Source of the DNA: Knoxdaviesia capensis
Taxonomy: Eukaryota; Ascomycota; Sordariomycetes; Microascales; Gondwanamycetaceae
Assembly: GCA_001510575.1 (NCBI GenBank)
Contig: LNGK01000018.1
Coordinates: 80,235-144,234 of the forward strand
Length of the DNA stretch: 64,000 nt
Reading direction: 5' to 3'
The position numbers were made by a program, and so were the translations under genes. Below, in pieces: positions 47,289 to 61,885 of the stretch (the stretch's first letter is position 1; every line of letters begins with the position of its first letter). Below the pieces are notes generated by a model that was given only the letters and a program-made list of their open reading frames with translations, did not search any database and was not told the DNA's origin.

Positions 47289-47874
47289 CGCCCCTCGGAC
47301 GTAAATGCGTTTAAGATACGCTAAATATACGCCCCTCGGAATAAATAATATAGGAATACTATTATTAGGAAAAAAAAACTTTAGTATAGGAAGAAAATCT
47401 TATTAAAAAAAAACTTTAGTATAGGAAGCGTAGGAAAAGAAAATATATAAAACCTAAAAACCTTTAGAATAAATAGGAATAGGAAGGGAAAAAAAAAAAC
47501 TATATTTTATTTTATAAGAGTACTTCGAAATCGGTTATAAAGCTAAAAACTAAGTAGCTTAGTTAAGATATTAGCTATTTATTCCGTATTTAAAACGTAT
47601 TCGACGGATAAGAACTTAGAACGAATAGATTCCCGAATTAGATAAAATTTCGGGTATATATACTTACTCTTATTATAGAATCTTAGGTTATTAATAAGCT
47701 TAAGAGTATTAGTATTATCGACGCGTAAGCGGATATTATAGTTTTAGTTAATTTTATATAGGAAATTACGTAACTATAACGCTTCCTTAGTAGCTATATT
47801 TACTACTATATATTTAGCCTTAATAGTTAATTAAGTAATAACTACTTACTTTCTACTTACTTATATAACCGGAC
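47091..47874 (-). mobile_element. Copia element 3, 3' end only, minus strand
   Basis: A 198-base LTR in reverse (47091-47288) is flanked on its outer side by GGGCC (47086-47090), a possible target site. It is followed by the reverse complement of the GAGGGGCG tract and about 590 bases of RIP-degraded Copia RNase H end, collinear with the 3' ends of elements 1 and 2. It stops abruptly at 47874, where the 4.07 kb repeat begins, so another insertion or rearrangement truncated it. Confidence 0.88.
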
Positions 47875-50800
47875 TATAGATCCCTAATAGGTTAGAGTGT
47901 ATTGTAATTACGTATAAACGTATACTAATGCACGTGGATACTACCTAGCGGTGAGTATTTAGGTATATATCTATATATATATAAATACCTTAAAGAGCTA
48001 GTAAAAGACCTATAAAAGGTAGATATCTACCGCGCTTTTATAGGAAATATCTTAAGATAGAAAAAATTTAAGCTTCCCTTTATATATATTTCTCTATACG
48101 TACCTTATAATTATAACTTATTTATTAATCCTTTAGACTATATATCTAGGAATTATAAAAAATTAATTTTTTATAAGCGTAATACTTATACTATTAATCT
48201 CTTATTAACCTTCCTTTAAAGCCTAACCGTCGTAATTAACTACCTTTCCTCTAGGTTCGAGTCCTAATCGATACGTAATCGACCGATATCTTAACTTTCC
48301 TTTCTTTTAATTTAGAATTTACTTCCGCCGATAGCTTTATTACTTTCCGCCGCGGTAAACTACGAATTACCTTTCTTTTATAAAAAAACCCTTTCTATTT
48401 AACCTCCTTTTAGTAACGAAAGTACGTTAAATAAATATCTTTTATTTTCCTTCTTTTAATTCTATCCTTACTAAACTAATAGCTAATTAACTACTATTAC
48501 TCTAGTAAAATACTAAATTACCTTACTTTTACTAACGTTTTATACGCCCCCCGCGTGCCTTTCCTATACCTCCTAAGCTATTAGATACTACTAATAGGTT
48601 TAAGTCCTATTATTAAATATTTAATAGCTAATCCCTCCGTTTTTATTTATTTCTATAACTTTTCCTTTATTTTTTACGATATTTCTATTTATCTTACGAC
48701 TTTACTTATTTATTTCTATAACTTTTTCTAGTTATTTCTAAGACTCCTACTATTCCGATAACTAACGTCTTAATATTTCTACTATTTTCGATTATTTTCT
48801 ACTACCTCCGTTTACGGACTTCCTTTATTACTTACTCTCTTATTCTATTTAATTCTAATTACTAATCCGCCTCTTATTCTAAGACTAACCCGCTTTTATA
48901 CCCCCTTTATACCCTATTTATATACTAATAGTCTTATTTCTTATTTTACTAGCCTTATTTCTTTTCTAATAATTATCCTCTTTCCCCCTATTATTAACCC
49001 TATAAATCTAGATTATCTAACTATTTATAACTATTATACCCTAGTTTTCCTTATCTATTCCCTTTCGCTCCTACTTACTATCGGTTTATATCCTTAACCC
49101 CCTATTTCCCAGCGAGCCTAGACCGCTAATATCCGCTTTTACGCCGAATATTAGATAAAGAATAATATATTCTACGTAAAAGAGATAAAAGTATTACCTA
49201 TAACCTTAAAGCCTTAAGTAAAGTAAGCGCTATAACTAACCTATAAACCGGTAAGTTACTAGTTAAGGAGCTATAACCCCCTATAGAAGTAACCCCTATT
49301 ACGTATAATCGTTAGATAATAATAGGATAAGGGAAAGGAAAGGCTATAGATAACGGGATAAATATTCTACCGGTATAGCTAGTAAGTAGTCTACTACCTT
49401 AATATACCGAGTCTATTACGATTAAGGAATTAAAGTAAATAATAAAAGCGTTACTTACGGACTATATAGAGCCTAACTTTAATAAATAAGCGAGAGAGAA
49501 AGAGTATGCTAATAATATAAATACCGTTATTAGTACGATAATAGAAAAGCTTCTAGAAAAGCTAATAGACGCTATAAGCCGTAGTAACTTACTAGCTATA
49601 GCTATAGCTACCTTATCTTCTTTTCCTACTCCCTTACTATTATTAGCTAGTCCGTAGATAATAGGACTACTATTACCTACCGACCTAGGTAGAAAGAGCC
49701 CCCTTTCTAGCGTAACTATAGCTAATAACCCGTTATTACCTATAACTAGCGTCTAACTAACGAGAAACTAGCTTTTAGTACCGTATATTATATTATAAAT
49801 ACTAAGAGGTATAGGTAGTACGGTTCTAGAAGGATAATAAGGTTATATATATAGATAAGGAGTATATAATAGCGGTATATTTCTAATATTTCCTATACTA
49901 TTCTAGTAAATACTCTTATAAACGATAACCCCTAAAGTAATATTTTAAGTAAAACTATATCTAGGACCTAATAGTAAACCGTTTACCGATATTAGTATTA
50001 ACGGCTTTATATTACTATTATAACTTACTATTAAAGGACGATTCCTAGGCCCCCGTTTAGTAAATAGGAATTTAGCTATCGAAGGTAGTTTAATAAAGTA
50101 AAATATACCTCTAATAAACGATAAGTACGCTATCGGGTAGTATTAATACCTCTAAGCGACGTTTCTAGAGTTAATACTCCTATCGGATATTAGTAATAGA
50201 GAAGATCGTAAGAAAAACGGTAAAAAAGCTATTAATTAGCTATAAAGCGACTACTTAAGTAAAGTAAACTATATAGTTATAGTATAATTAGTATATATTT
50301 AGACTTACTTATATAAATCTATAATTCTATATACGTATTAGATATCTTAAATATTACTAGTAATTAGAGGCGAATTTATACCCCTTTAGTATTTTATTTA
50401 ACGATATACCGATATATTATAGCTTATATTAATAGAATCTATATTAATATTTATCTCTAGTCGTATACTAATATCTACCCCTTCGCGCGTATTTATAGCT
50501 CTCGTATTTAATTATTAAAATAAGTCCGAATATAAAGCTATCGAACTTTTAGCTAAGATAATATAGAATTCTACTAATAACTTATTTAAAACGTATTATA
50601 TTCGACGTATAGTAGAGGATATTCTACGTTATAATATTACGGACTTATAGTATAAGATATAGTAGGATATAACCCCCGATTCTAGTATCTATATTATAGT
50701 TAATACTACTTACTACCTATTAAAGATTAGATAATTATATACCGCTTAGCTAAATACCGCGTTAAAGATTAAGGAGGAAGGAGAAACGCTATAATTTAGA

Positions 50801-51944
50801 ACCTATAAAGAGGTACTTAATTATATTATATAGGATAAAGATAGAGATAAATCTACGTATTTCCGATATAGAAAGATAGGTTATTAAGTTCGCGAATATA
50901 CGGAGCTACGTATTAAGAATAACGATCGATATTAAAAGGTATACTAGAATACGCGTTTCACGATAAACCGAAGCTAAACGATAGATAATCGTAGTTATTC
51001 CCGCGAGCCTCGTAACTATTCTTAAAATACCTCCCGCGACCGTAACTATTTACGAAAACCGTCTTAGGACCGAAAGATATACTATTCCCCTACTCCCTAC
51101 CCCTCCGGGAATAAAGATAAACTAATAACGGATAAAGGATAGCGGAATAATAGGAGAAGGGATAAGAAACCCGCTATTTATAGTATATATCCTATATAGA
51201 AAGAAGACTTATCTCCCGAAGGATCTCCTTTCTTAGAAGCTACGGGCTTAGATATAGATAATAACTATTTCGCTAATATTACCTACTATTCTATACTATT
51301 TATAATCCCTTTAGTAGAGGAATTAACGTTAATTAATAAGATACTAATAAAATAGCTATAACGTAAAGGATACCGTGAATAATACCGCCTTTATACCGGT
51401 TTACTAACGAATAACTAATAAACGCTACTTATAGTATTTATTAATACTAGAATAGCTAGCGTATTCGTCTCTAAATCGTACGCCCGTCGCTATTTAGTAC
51501 TATACCGATCTACTAACCCTCTACGCCTTAGTAGCTTAGGCGGTAATAGTAGCTTCGCTATTATCGATAATATCGTTATTTCCTTCTAATTAATAACTAT
51601 TAACGGATTATCTAAGGTTATTTCTATAGTAGCTAGTATTATTACTAACGGTACCTACCTTACCGACTTAACTATTAGCTAAAGCGGAGCTACGAAGCTT
51701 AGTTATACTAACGCTAATAATACGATAAAGCTTATACTCCTACGCGATTCCCCCGTTATTCTATATTTCTACCCTCCCTAGAGACGAGATAATATCGCTA
51801 TTACCTATACTACCTCTACTACTAATTCTAGTCTAATAAATATTACCTCTTCTTATAATAATATTACCTCTTTTTATAATAATCCTACCTCTTTCTACGA
51901 TAAGAACCTCCCTTTACTTCTATCGATATATATTTATAGTATCT
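47875..51944 (+). repeat. 4.07-kb tandem repeat, copy A (5' part of a Ty3-type element)
   Basis: Starts TATAGATCCCTAATAGG, which may derive from an LTR-like TGTAG start, and is collinear with copy B along its whole length. It is RIP-saturated except for its first ~70 bases. It contains a T-arm-like GGTTCGAGTCC (48253-48263) and a gag-like region with many stops. It lacks the pol part present after copy B. Confidence 0.85.
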
Positions 51945-54900
51945 TATAGATCCCTAATAGGTCAGAGTGCATTACAATTACGTATAAACGTATACTAATA
52001 CACATAGATACTACCTAGCGGTAAGTATTTAGGTATATATCTATATATATATAAATACCTTAAAGAGCTAGTAAAAGACCTATAAAAGGTAGATATCTAC
52101 CGCGCTTTTATAAGAAATATCTTAAGATAGAAAAAATTTAAGCTTCCCTTTATATATATTTCTCTATACGTGCCTTATAATTATAACTTATTTATTAATC
52201 CTTTAGACTATATATCTAGGAATTATAAAAAATTAATTTTTTATAAGCGTAATACTTATANTATTAATCTCTTATTAACCTTCCTTTAAAGCCTAACCGT
52301 CGTAATCGACTACCTTTCCTCTAGGTTCGAGTCCTAATCGATACGTAATCGACTAATATTTCGACTTTCCTTTCTTTTAATTTAGAATTCACCTCCGCTA
52401 ATAGCTTTACTACTTTCCACCGCGGTAAACTACGAATTACCCTTCTTTTATAAAAAAAACCCCTTCTATTTAACCTCCTTTTAGTAACGAAAGTACGTTA
52501 AATAAATATCTTTTATTTTCCTTCTTTTAATTCCGTCCTTACCGAACTAATAGCTAATTAACTATTATTACTCTAGTAAAATACCGAATTACCCTACCTT
52601 TACTAACGTTTTATATACCTCCCGCGTGCCTTTCCTATACTTCCTAAGCTATTAGATACTACTAATAGGTTTAAGTCCTATTACTAAATATTTAATAGCT
52701 AATCCCTCTATTTTTATTTATTTCTACGACTTTTCCTTTATTTTACGACTTTACTTATTTATTTCTACGACTTTTTCTAGTTATTTCTAAGACTCCTACT
52801 ATTCTAATAACTAACGTCTTAATATTTCTACTATTTTCGATTATTTTCTATTACCTCCGTTTATAGACTTCCTTTACTACCTATTCTCCTATTCTATTTA
52901 ATTCTAATTACTAATCCGCCTCTTATTCTAAGACTAACCCGCTTTTATACCCCCTTTATACCCCGTTTATATACTAATAGTCTTATTTCTTATTTTACTA
53001 GCCCTATTTCTTTTCTAATAGTTATCCTTTCTACCGCTCTTTTCCCTTATTATTAACCCTATAAATCTAGACTATCTAACTATTTATAACTATTACGCTC
53101 TAGTTTTCCCTATTTATTCCCTTTCGCTCCTACTTACTATCGGTTTATATCCCTAACCCCCTATTTCCTAGTAAGCCTAGACCGCTAATATCCGCTTTTA
53201 CGCCGAATATTAAATAAAGAATAACGTATTCTACGTAAAAGAGATAAAAGTATTACCTATAACCTTAAAGCCTTAAGTAAAGTAAGCGCTATAATAAACC
53301 TATAAACTAGTAAGTTACTAGTTAAGGAGCTATAACCCCTTACGGAAGTAACCCCTATTATATATAATCGTTAGATAATAATAAGATAAGGGAAAGGAAA
53401 AGCTATAGATAACGGGATAAATATTCTACTAATATAGCCGGTAAGTAGTCTACCGCTTTAATATACTAAGTCTATTACGATCGAGGAATTAAAGTAAATA
53501 ATAAAAGCGTTACTTATAGACTATATAGAGTTTAACTTTAATAAATAAGCGAGAGAGAAAGAGCGTACTAATAATATAAATACTATTATTAGTACGATAA
53601 TAGAAAAGCTTCTAGAAAAGCTAATAGACGCTATAAGCCGTAGTAACTTACTAGCTATAGCTATAGCTACCTTATCCTCTTTTCCTACTCCCTCGCTATT
53701 ATTAGCTAGTCCGTAGATAATAGGATTACTATTACCTACTGACTTAAGTAGAAAGAGCCCCCTTTCTAGCGTAACTATAGCTAATAATCCGTTATTACTT
53801 ATAACTAGTATCTAACCGACGAGAAACTAGCCCTTAGTACCGTATATTATATTATAAATACCGAGAGGTATAGGTAATACGGTTCTAGAAAGATAATAAG
53901 GTTATATATATAGATAAGGAGTATACGATAGCGGTATAATTCTAATATTTCCTATACTATTCTAGTAAATACCCTTATAAACGACGACCCCTAAAGTAAT
54001 ATTTTAAGCGAAACTATATCTAGGACCTAATAGTAAACCGTTTACTAATATTAGTATTAATAGCTTTATACTACTATTATAGCTTATTATTAAAGGACGA
54101 TTCCTAAGCCCTCGTTTAGTAAATAGGAATTTAGCTATCGAAGGTAGTCTAATAAAGTAAAATATACCTCTAATAAACGATAAGTACGCTATTAAGTAGT
54201 ATTAATACTTCTAAGCGACGTTCCTAGAGCTAATACTCCTATTAGATATTAGTAATAGAGAAGATCGTAAGAAAAATAATAAAAAAGCTATTAGTTAGCT
54301 ATAAAGTAACTACTTAAGTAAGGTAGATTATATAGTTATAGTATAATTAGTACGTATTTAAACCTACTTATATAAATCTATAATTTTATATACGTATTAA
54401 ATATCTTAAATACTACTAGTAATTAGAAGCGAATTTATACCCCTTTAGTATTTTATTTAATAGTATACCGATATACTATAGCCTATACTAGTAGAATCTA
54501 TATTAATATTTATCTCTAATCGTATACTAATATCTACCCCTTCGCGTATATTTATAACTCTTACGTTTAATTATTAGAATAAGTCTAAATATAAAGCTAT
54601 CGAGCTTTTAACTAAAATAATATAGAATTCTACTAATAACTTACTTAAAACGTATTATATTCGACGTATAATAGAAGATATTCTACGTTATAATATTATA
54701 GACTTATAGTATAAGATATAGTAGGATATAACCCCCGATTCTAGTATCTATACTATAGTTAATACTACCTACTACCTATTAAAGACTAGATAATTATACG
54801 CCGCTTAGCTAAATAGTACGTTAAAAACCGAGGAGGAAGGAGAAACGCTATAATTTAGAACTTATAAAGAAGTACTTAATTATATTATATAAGATAAAGA

Positions 54901-56003
54901 TAGAAATAAATCTACGTATTTCCGGTATAGAAAGATAAGTTATTAGGTTCGCGAATATACGGAGCTACGTACCGAGAATAACGATCGACGTTAAAAGGCG
55001 CGTTAGAATACGCGTTTCACGATAAACCGAGGCTAAACGATAGATAATCGTAGTTATTCCCGCGAGCCTTATAACTATTCTCGAAATACTTCCCGCGACC
55101 GTAACTATTTACGAAGACCGTCTTATAACTAAAAGATATACCGTTCCCTTACTCCCTACCCCTCTAGGAATAAAGATAAACTAATAATAGATAAAGGATA
55201 GCGGAATAATAGGAGAGGGGATAAGAAGCCCGCTATTTATAGTATATATCTTATATAGAAAGAAGACTTATCTCCTAAAGGATCTCCCTTCTTAGAAGCT
55301 ACGGGCTTAGACGTAGATAATAACTATTTCGCTAACGTTACCTACTATTCTATACTATTTATAATCCCTTTAATAGAGGAATTAACGTTAATTAGTAAGA
55401 TACTAATAAAATAGCTATAACGCGAAGGATACTATAAACGATACCGCCTCTATACTAGTTTACTAACGAATAACTAATAAACGCCGCTTATAGTATTTAT
55501 CGATACTAGAATAGCTAGCGTATTTATCTCTAAATTATACGCCTATTATTATTTAACGTTATATTAATCCGCTAACCCTCTACGCCTTAATAGCCTAGGC
55601 GGTAATAGTAGCTTCGTTATTATTAACGATATCGTTATTTCCTTCTAATTAACGACTATTAATAGACTAACTAAGGTTATTTCTATAGTAGCTAATATTA
55701 TTACTAACGGTACCTATCTTACTAACCTAACTATTAGCTAAAGCGGAGCTACGAAGCTCGGTTATACTAACGTTAATAGCACGATAAAGCTTATATTCCT
55801 ACGCGATTCCCCCGTTATTCTATATTTCTACCCTCCCTAGAGACGAGATAATATCGCTATTACCTATATTACCTCTACTACTAATTCTAGTTTAATAAAT
55901 ATTACCTCTTCCTATAATAATATCACCTCTTTTTACGATAATCCTACCTCTTTTTATAATAAGAACCTCCCTTTACTTCTATCGATATATATTTATAGTA
56001 TTT
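51945..56003 (+). repeat. 4.07-kb tandem repeat, copy B
   Basis: Begins with the same TATAGATCCC start directly after copy A. It diverges from A only by scattered substitutions, mostly RIP-type, and small indels, then continues into the pol region beyond 56003. One N is present at 52261. Confidence 0.85.
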
Positions 56004-59000
56004 TACCTATAGATCCTAATACCTATACCCTCTCTTATATTACCTCTAAATCGTTTCCCTTTATTACGTACCTTATTAAGTAATAATATAATAATACTCC
56101 TTTACCTTAATAAACGTTTCCTAAAACGGTAAATACTAACTAAGTAATTATCGAATTTAACGAAAAGCTATTACTTAAGTATAAGAAGTAACTATTACTT
56201 ATAAAAGAACGTATAAAGCGCGACGCTATTTATAGTACCTATATTATTATAGAAAACTAATAGAAGAAGGTAAATACTAAAACCCTAATAATTATACGAA
56301 AGGCCTTTAATAATAATACCTTTATCTTTATTCTATAGTATTTCGATACTAGACCGGACGTAAAGGCTTATACTTAATATAATATTAAGACCGTTAATAC
56401 TAAACCTAGATCTCTCCCCCTACGCCGCTATAGCCCCTACTAACGTAAAATTATAAAAGAATTTACTAATAAACTACTCTTACTTAGTATTATTCGATAC
56501 GCTATTAACTCCCTATAATCTATACCTATACTATTACTACCTAAGAAGCCCCTCCTTAGAGATAACTAGCTTAGATACCGTTTTATAATTAACTACTATA
56601 CGTTAAACGAGGTTACGCGAAAGGTAGCCTATCTACTATTAAATATTAAGGATTCCTTATAATAGGCTACTAGATACCGATTCTATACCTTTCTTAACTT
56701 AGAAGACGGCTTCTAGTAGATAGTTATAGACCCTAAGGTAATACTAAAGATAGCGTTTTCTACGCCTTTTAGATAATACGAATAGCTTTATATACTATTT
56801 AGCCTTATAAACGTACTTATAACTTTCTAGCGTTTTATAAATAAAATCCTCGAGCTAGTACGCGCCTTTACTATAGGCCTTTTAGACGATATTTATATTT
56901 AAGGTAAGATAATAATAGAATTAGCTAAGAGAATAGTCGCTATTCTACGTTAATTAAGCCGCTATTAACTATTATTAAACCTTAAGAAGTATAAATAGTT
57001 CGTTAAAGAAAGTAAGTTCCTAGGAATAATTATCTCTATCTACGGTATTCGTCCCGATCCTAAGAAGGTAACTACTATCCGTAAGAGACTAGCGCCTACT
57101 ATTACTACTAAGATCCGTAGCTTTTTAAATACTATTAGCTATTTACGCCGCTTTATCCCTTACTTTATATATAAAGTACGCCTACTCTATAAATATACTA
57201 GAGTAAATAAGCCTAAAGGCGTATAAGTATAGCTAGATAACGAGTTATTATAAGCCTAGTACGATATTCGCGATACTATAGCCTCCTTCCCGGAGCTACG
57301 TAACTACGACTATATACTCCTATCGGTACTTAAGACCGACGCTTCTAATTATACCGTTAGTATTACGTTATTCTAACTATAGCGCGATTCTAATAATAAA
57401 CGTAGCGTTTTACGCCCGGTTACGTACTTTAACGCTATTTTATTAAAGACCTAATAGCGATATAGTACTTAAGAGAAAGAAATACTTACTATTATTATAT
57501 TATTATAGTATTAGAGGAGCTAGCTAGAAGCCGCCGAGATTACTATTATTACTAACTACGAAACCCTACGCCTTTTTACTACTAAGTAGGAATAGCTAGT
57601 TAGAATATTACGATTTCTTAATATAATCGTATACTATAACGTACGTATTTACTATTAATCTAGTAAAGCTAATATTTTAGCTAATTAGTTATTACGGCCG
57701 CGTATAGATATAGCGCTTATAACGAATAAAGAGGAAGGGTACGAAACGAACGATAATAATATATTAACTAACGCCTTTCTTATTACTAATAACGAGACCC
57801 CTAGACTACCGAACTAACGATTTAAGATACGTCTACTAGCGCGACTACTATAAAACGATACTAAATAGCTTCTAAGTAATACTATAAATACTAAATAACT
57901 TATAAACGATACGCTAATCGCCCCTAATATTAAGAAGTTAGACGACCTTAGATAATACGATATCTAGGATATTATTAACTACTTAGAGAATAGCTATCTA
58001 CTCCCCTATCGTATCCCTTTAACTTTCGTTTAAGACTATTTTATTATCTTTTATAGTAAAGTATATACCGTTATTAACCGTATCCTAATAAAGATACTAA
58101 TATATAAGGCCTCCGTTTTAGAAGCTATTAAGGTCTATAAGCTAGAAGGCTATATACGCGTTAGTACCCTATATACGCTATTAGCTAAACGAGTATAGTA
58201 TCCTAACTTAATCTTAGCTACGAATAAGGCCGTTTAACGGTATATAGAATATTAATTACTATAAAAGCCCCCTAAAGTAATAGAATCGCTACGACCGATA
58301 TTAACTATACGATTATTAGTATATTAGGGAATAGATTTTACTAGCTATTTTATTATTAATAGTAAACGGATATAGCTATTAATAGTAATTAAATACGCTA
58401 CTAGCTACGTTATAGTAGCTATAGACCCCTATAATAATACCTTAATTATTATAAAGTTATTAGTAATACGTATTTACGTAGTATTTAGACTATTAGTCGA
58501 GATTATTACCGATAACGGTACCCCTTTTAACTCTAATAAATTTAGGACCCTCCTTACTAACTATAACCCCCCTATATAATAGTATTATATAATAATATAC
58601 TATCTACGGACGAATAGCTAAGTTAAGCGCTTTAATAAGTAAATTAAGTATATCGCTAGCTATCTAGCTAGCGCTAATATTAAAAACCGAGAAGATATCG
58701 ATTAGCTAATAGTTATTCTTAAAGCTATACGTATCTACTTAAATAAACCGTAAATAAGTAGCTTTTCCCCGTATTACCTACTTTTCGGTACCGAGCCCTA
58801 CGATAGCGCTACCTATATTATTACGCTATATAAACGGGAGCCTACTATAGACGAAGTTATCGCCTCCTAATAAGATTTAGCTCGCGAAAGATAGTTATTT
58901 AAGACCGTTCGCCTATTATCTAACTCTATAAAAGTATACTAAATATATATCCGTATTATATTATAGAACGATAAGGCTACGTATCGTATTTTTAGTAAAA

Positions 59001-59262
59001 ACGATTAGATATTACGATATCGATTATAAAAATATAAATACGAGCTATTCTATAATAGACCGTAGCTTATTATTAACGTTTACTAAAGTAATACCTATAC
59101 TCTAGAGTTACTAGGTAGTTATTAGCTCGATAAACGCTATAATAGGTTTAACCTATTCCTAGTATACGTTAAGGATAGCTAGCCTATTCGTAGCCTTTAG
59201 TATACTAGTCGTTACTTACTCGAGCTAGATCGTAAGCGTCTATTATCTATCGGTAGATAGTT
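56004..59262 (+). pseudogene. Ty3/Gypsy-type pol relic (RT, RNase H, integrase)
   Basis: The RIP-broken frame is still legible. RT region near 56640-57300, including L-E-D-G-F and the catalytic G-L-L-D-D (56876-56890), where both Asp codons survive. An RNase H-like D-A-S-N-Y motif lies near 57340. Integrase follows, with D-N-G-T-P-F near 58511-58528 and a later V-K-R-F-N-K (58622-58639), where the catalytic Glu is now Lys. The RT-RNase H-integrase order is that of the Ty3 group. I see no chromodomain. Many internal TAA/TAG codons make it dead. Confidence 0.85.
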
Positions 59263-59715
59263 ACCTTACCCTATACTATTTCTTTCCTTTTTTATTTTTT
59301 ATTTATTATTTTACTTTTCCCTTATAATATTCGTTCTATAGTTATCCCCTATTTATATCCTAATCCTATCTATATCCTAATTTCCTTTATTCTATTTTTA
59401 TTTTTAGCTACGCCTTACTATTAAGCTATACTATTTTCTCTTTTTAGAAATTTTATTTTATTATTTTTTTTTTATTTTACTATTATTACTATTAATATTC
59501 CGCTTTTTATATACTTTTTCCGATTTTTTCCCACGTATTTCTTTACTTTTAACTTATTTTACTATATTAATAATTAATAGAACGCTCTAGACTTACCGCT
59601 ATACCTATATACTATTTTTTTTCTTTCTTCCCTTTTTTATTCCTAATTCCCGCGTTTTACGCTAGCTACTTATATTTACGTAGCTAACTATTATACTTTC
59701 TTATATTCGTACGAC

Positions 59716-59733
59716 GAAGGGAGGGGAAGGAGG
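59716..59733 (+). other. Polypurine tract candidate
   Basis: An 18-base run of A/G follows the pol relic, with TGCTAATTATAC (59734 onward) directly after it. That is the arrangement of a polypurine tract and 3' LTR start. I could not find the matching 5' LTR, so this is tentative. Confidence 0.35.
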
Positions 59734-61885
59734 TGCTAATTATACTATTTAATACCGAATAGTATAATACCGCTATAGCACGATATTCTAAATACCGCGA
59801 TTAACCTAAACGTCCTTTATCCGGCTATCCCTTCTATCCTCTAAGACCCGCTTTTCTTAGTAACTACCCGGTTTAATAGCTATTAGGACTATATTAGCTA
59901 ATAGAAGGACTACTATAGTATAATAAACGCTATAATAACCTTACCTTTTATAATAAAAAGCTAAATTCTTTCTTATTTATAATAAATAAAGAAACGAATA
60001 GTTATATAACTAACGAAGAAATATAAGAAGCTAGCGATCTCTAGCTATAAACGATTTAGAATTAGATAGTTCTTTATCTCTCTTATTACTATTATCTCTT
60101 TCCTATCTATCCTTCCTATTACTAGTACTATTAATAGCTATTCTACTTACTAAGCCTACTATTTATACTATAAACGATAATAATATCTCTTAATAGCTTA
60201 CTAATAATAATAATAATAACGCTAATAATACTCTATTACCTACTATAACCGCTATTCCCCCTACTACTACTCCCGTTACGAACGTACCACGCGTTACTAC
60301 TATAGTTAGAGCCGTTAAGCTAATTCCGTATACCCGATACGTACTAAGACGTATCGAATACCTAGGTATTCTCTATTATCGATACGTTATTAATAATATT
60401 ATATAGAATACTTATACCGAATACTATAACTATTAGGCTAATTACTAAGTACTTAGTAATATATTAGCTAAAATAGATACCTTTATAGATACTAACGAGA
60501 ATTAGATTAATACGCTAAGTACGTAAACCCGAGCGCTATAGGATATCGCCGTAACTAAGTATCTACTCGTCTATAATAGAGGCGCTATAGCTACTAATTA
60601 GAAGTTAAATAGCGAGGAATTTAATAACGTAAACCGTTTTATTAATACCGTAGCTATACTATATACCTTCGCGGGACTCCCTATACCCGTTTAACTAACT
60701 ATTACACGCCTATAGCGTACGGCTTTAGCGCTAGCCCTAACTACGGTATACCTATTACCTCTCTTTTCGGTTATTAAGGCTACTAAAATTAATATTATTA
60801 AGGGAGGACCCCCGCTAGTACTTACTCCGCTAGTAATAGTACCCGCTATACTAGTCGTTATAGTACTAATACTAGCCGGTAGAGCTACCGTTATATTAGT
60901 AATACTAGTATTTACGCCGATAGCTATACTAATAGTAGCTACCGCTATCGTAATAGTACCCCCTTTCCTTAACGCCCTAGTCCCCGCTACCTTTATAGCC
61001 TAATTCCCTAGCGTAGCGCCCGCTTATATTAACTAATAATAAGTAGACGAGTTACGTAATCGCTACCTATATAGTATAGTATAGGCTATTACTATCTAAC
61101 TAGGCGTTATAGTATTCTTAATCCCTCCTAATACTATCTAATATTAAGGTATTTATATCGTTAGATAGATAAAACGGTACCTATAGCTACCCGAAACGCT
61201 ATAAATAGGAAGTTCCCCTTTATTATATAGATACCTATTTTCCTATCGGTTACTATTATTATTCCTATCTAACTACTATTTAGACTCGCTTTATATTATA
61301 TTTCTTTTTATACGCTTAGAAAAATCAAAAAGGATAAAAAAAAGAGGACCCTTAGAAAAATATAAAAATAATTAAAAATCGCTCGTAGTATAAGTATAAA
61401 ATTATATAAAGGGAAGTCCTTTTAATATCCTTTATTAGTTAAAGGTAGATCGCGGATAATCTAGTTAAGAAAGGGGATCTTATAGATCCTATTAAATATT
61501 AGATTAATTCATATTATATTATCCTTTATATAGCCGGAAGTTTATAATAAAGAACAGGCTACGATAAAGAGCCTATAGAAGGCTAATAGAAGTAATATAT
61601 AACTATGGAGAGCCTAGTATAAGAAGAGAAGCCTTAGAAGGTATCTAGGATCTAGGCGGGGGGAAGCCTAGATCCTATAGGGGATAAGAAGGAAGCTTTC
61701 CCCTTATCTATTCTAGCTTAGTATTTATAGCTATTAACTACTTATTTTATTTTTTACCCCCTACCTTTATAAATAGTATTAACTATAAAGTTACGCTTCT
61801 AATTCTAACTATATTTCCTATATTTCTAATAGGTTATAAGCCCGGCGCTCGTAGCTTTATACCTTACTATTTTCGTTTCGACCTA
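59734..61885. other. RIP-degraded repetitive sequence, unassigned
   Basis: Between about 60180 and 61170 a long degenerate coding stretch can be followed on the plus strand, with Thr/Pro-rich then Ile/Val/Leu/Ala-rich translation broken by RIP stops; I cannot assign it to a family. Bases 61310-61740 are less mutated and may be an LTR or spacer. No intact gene is present. Confidence 0.5.
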
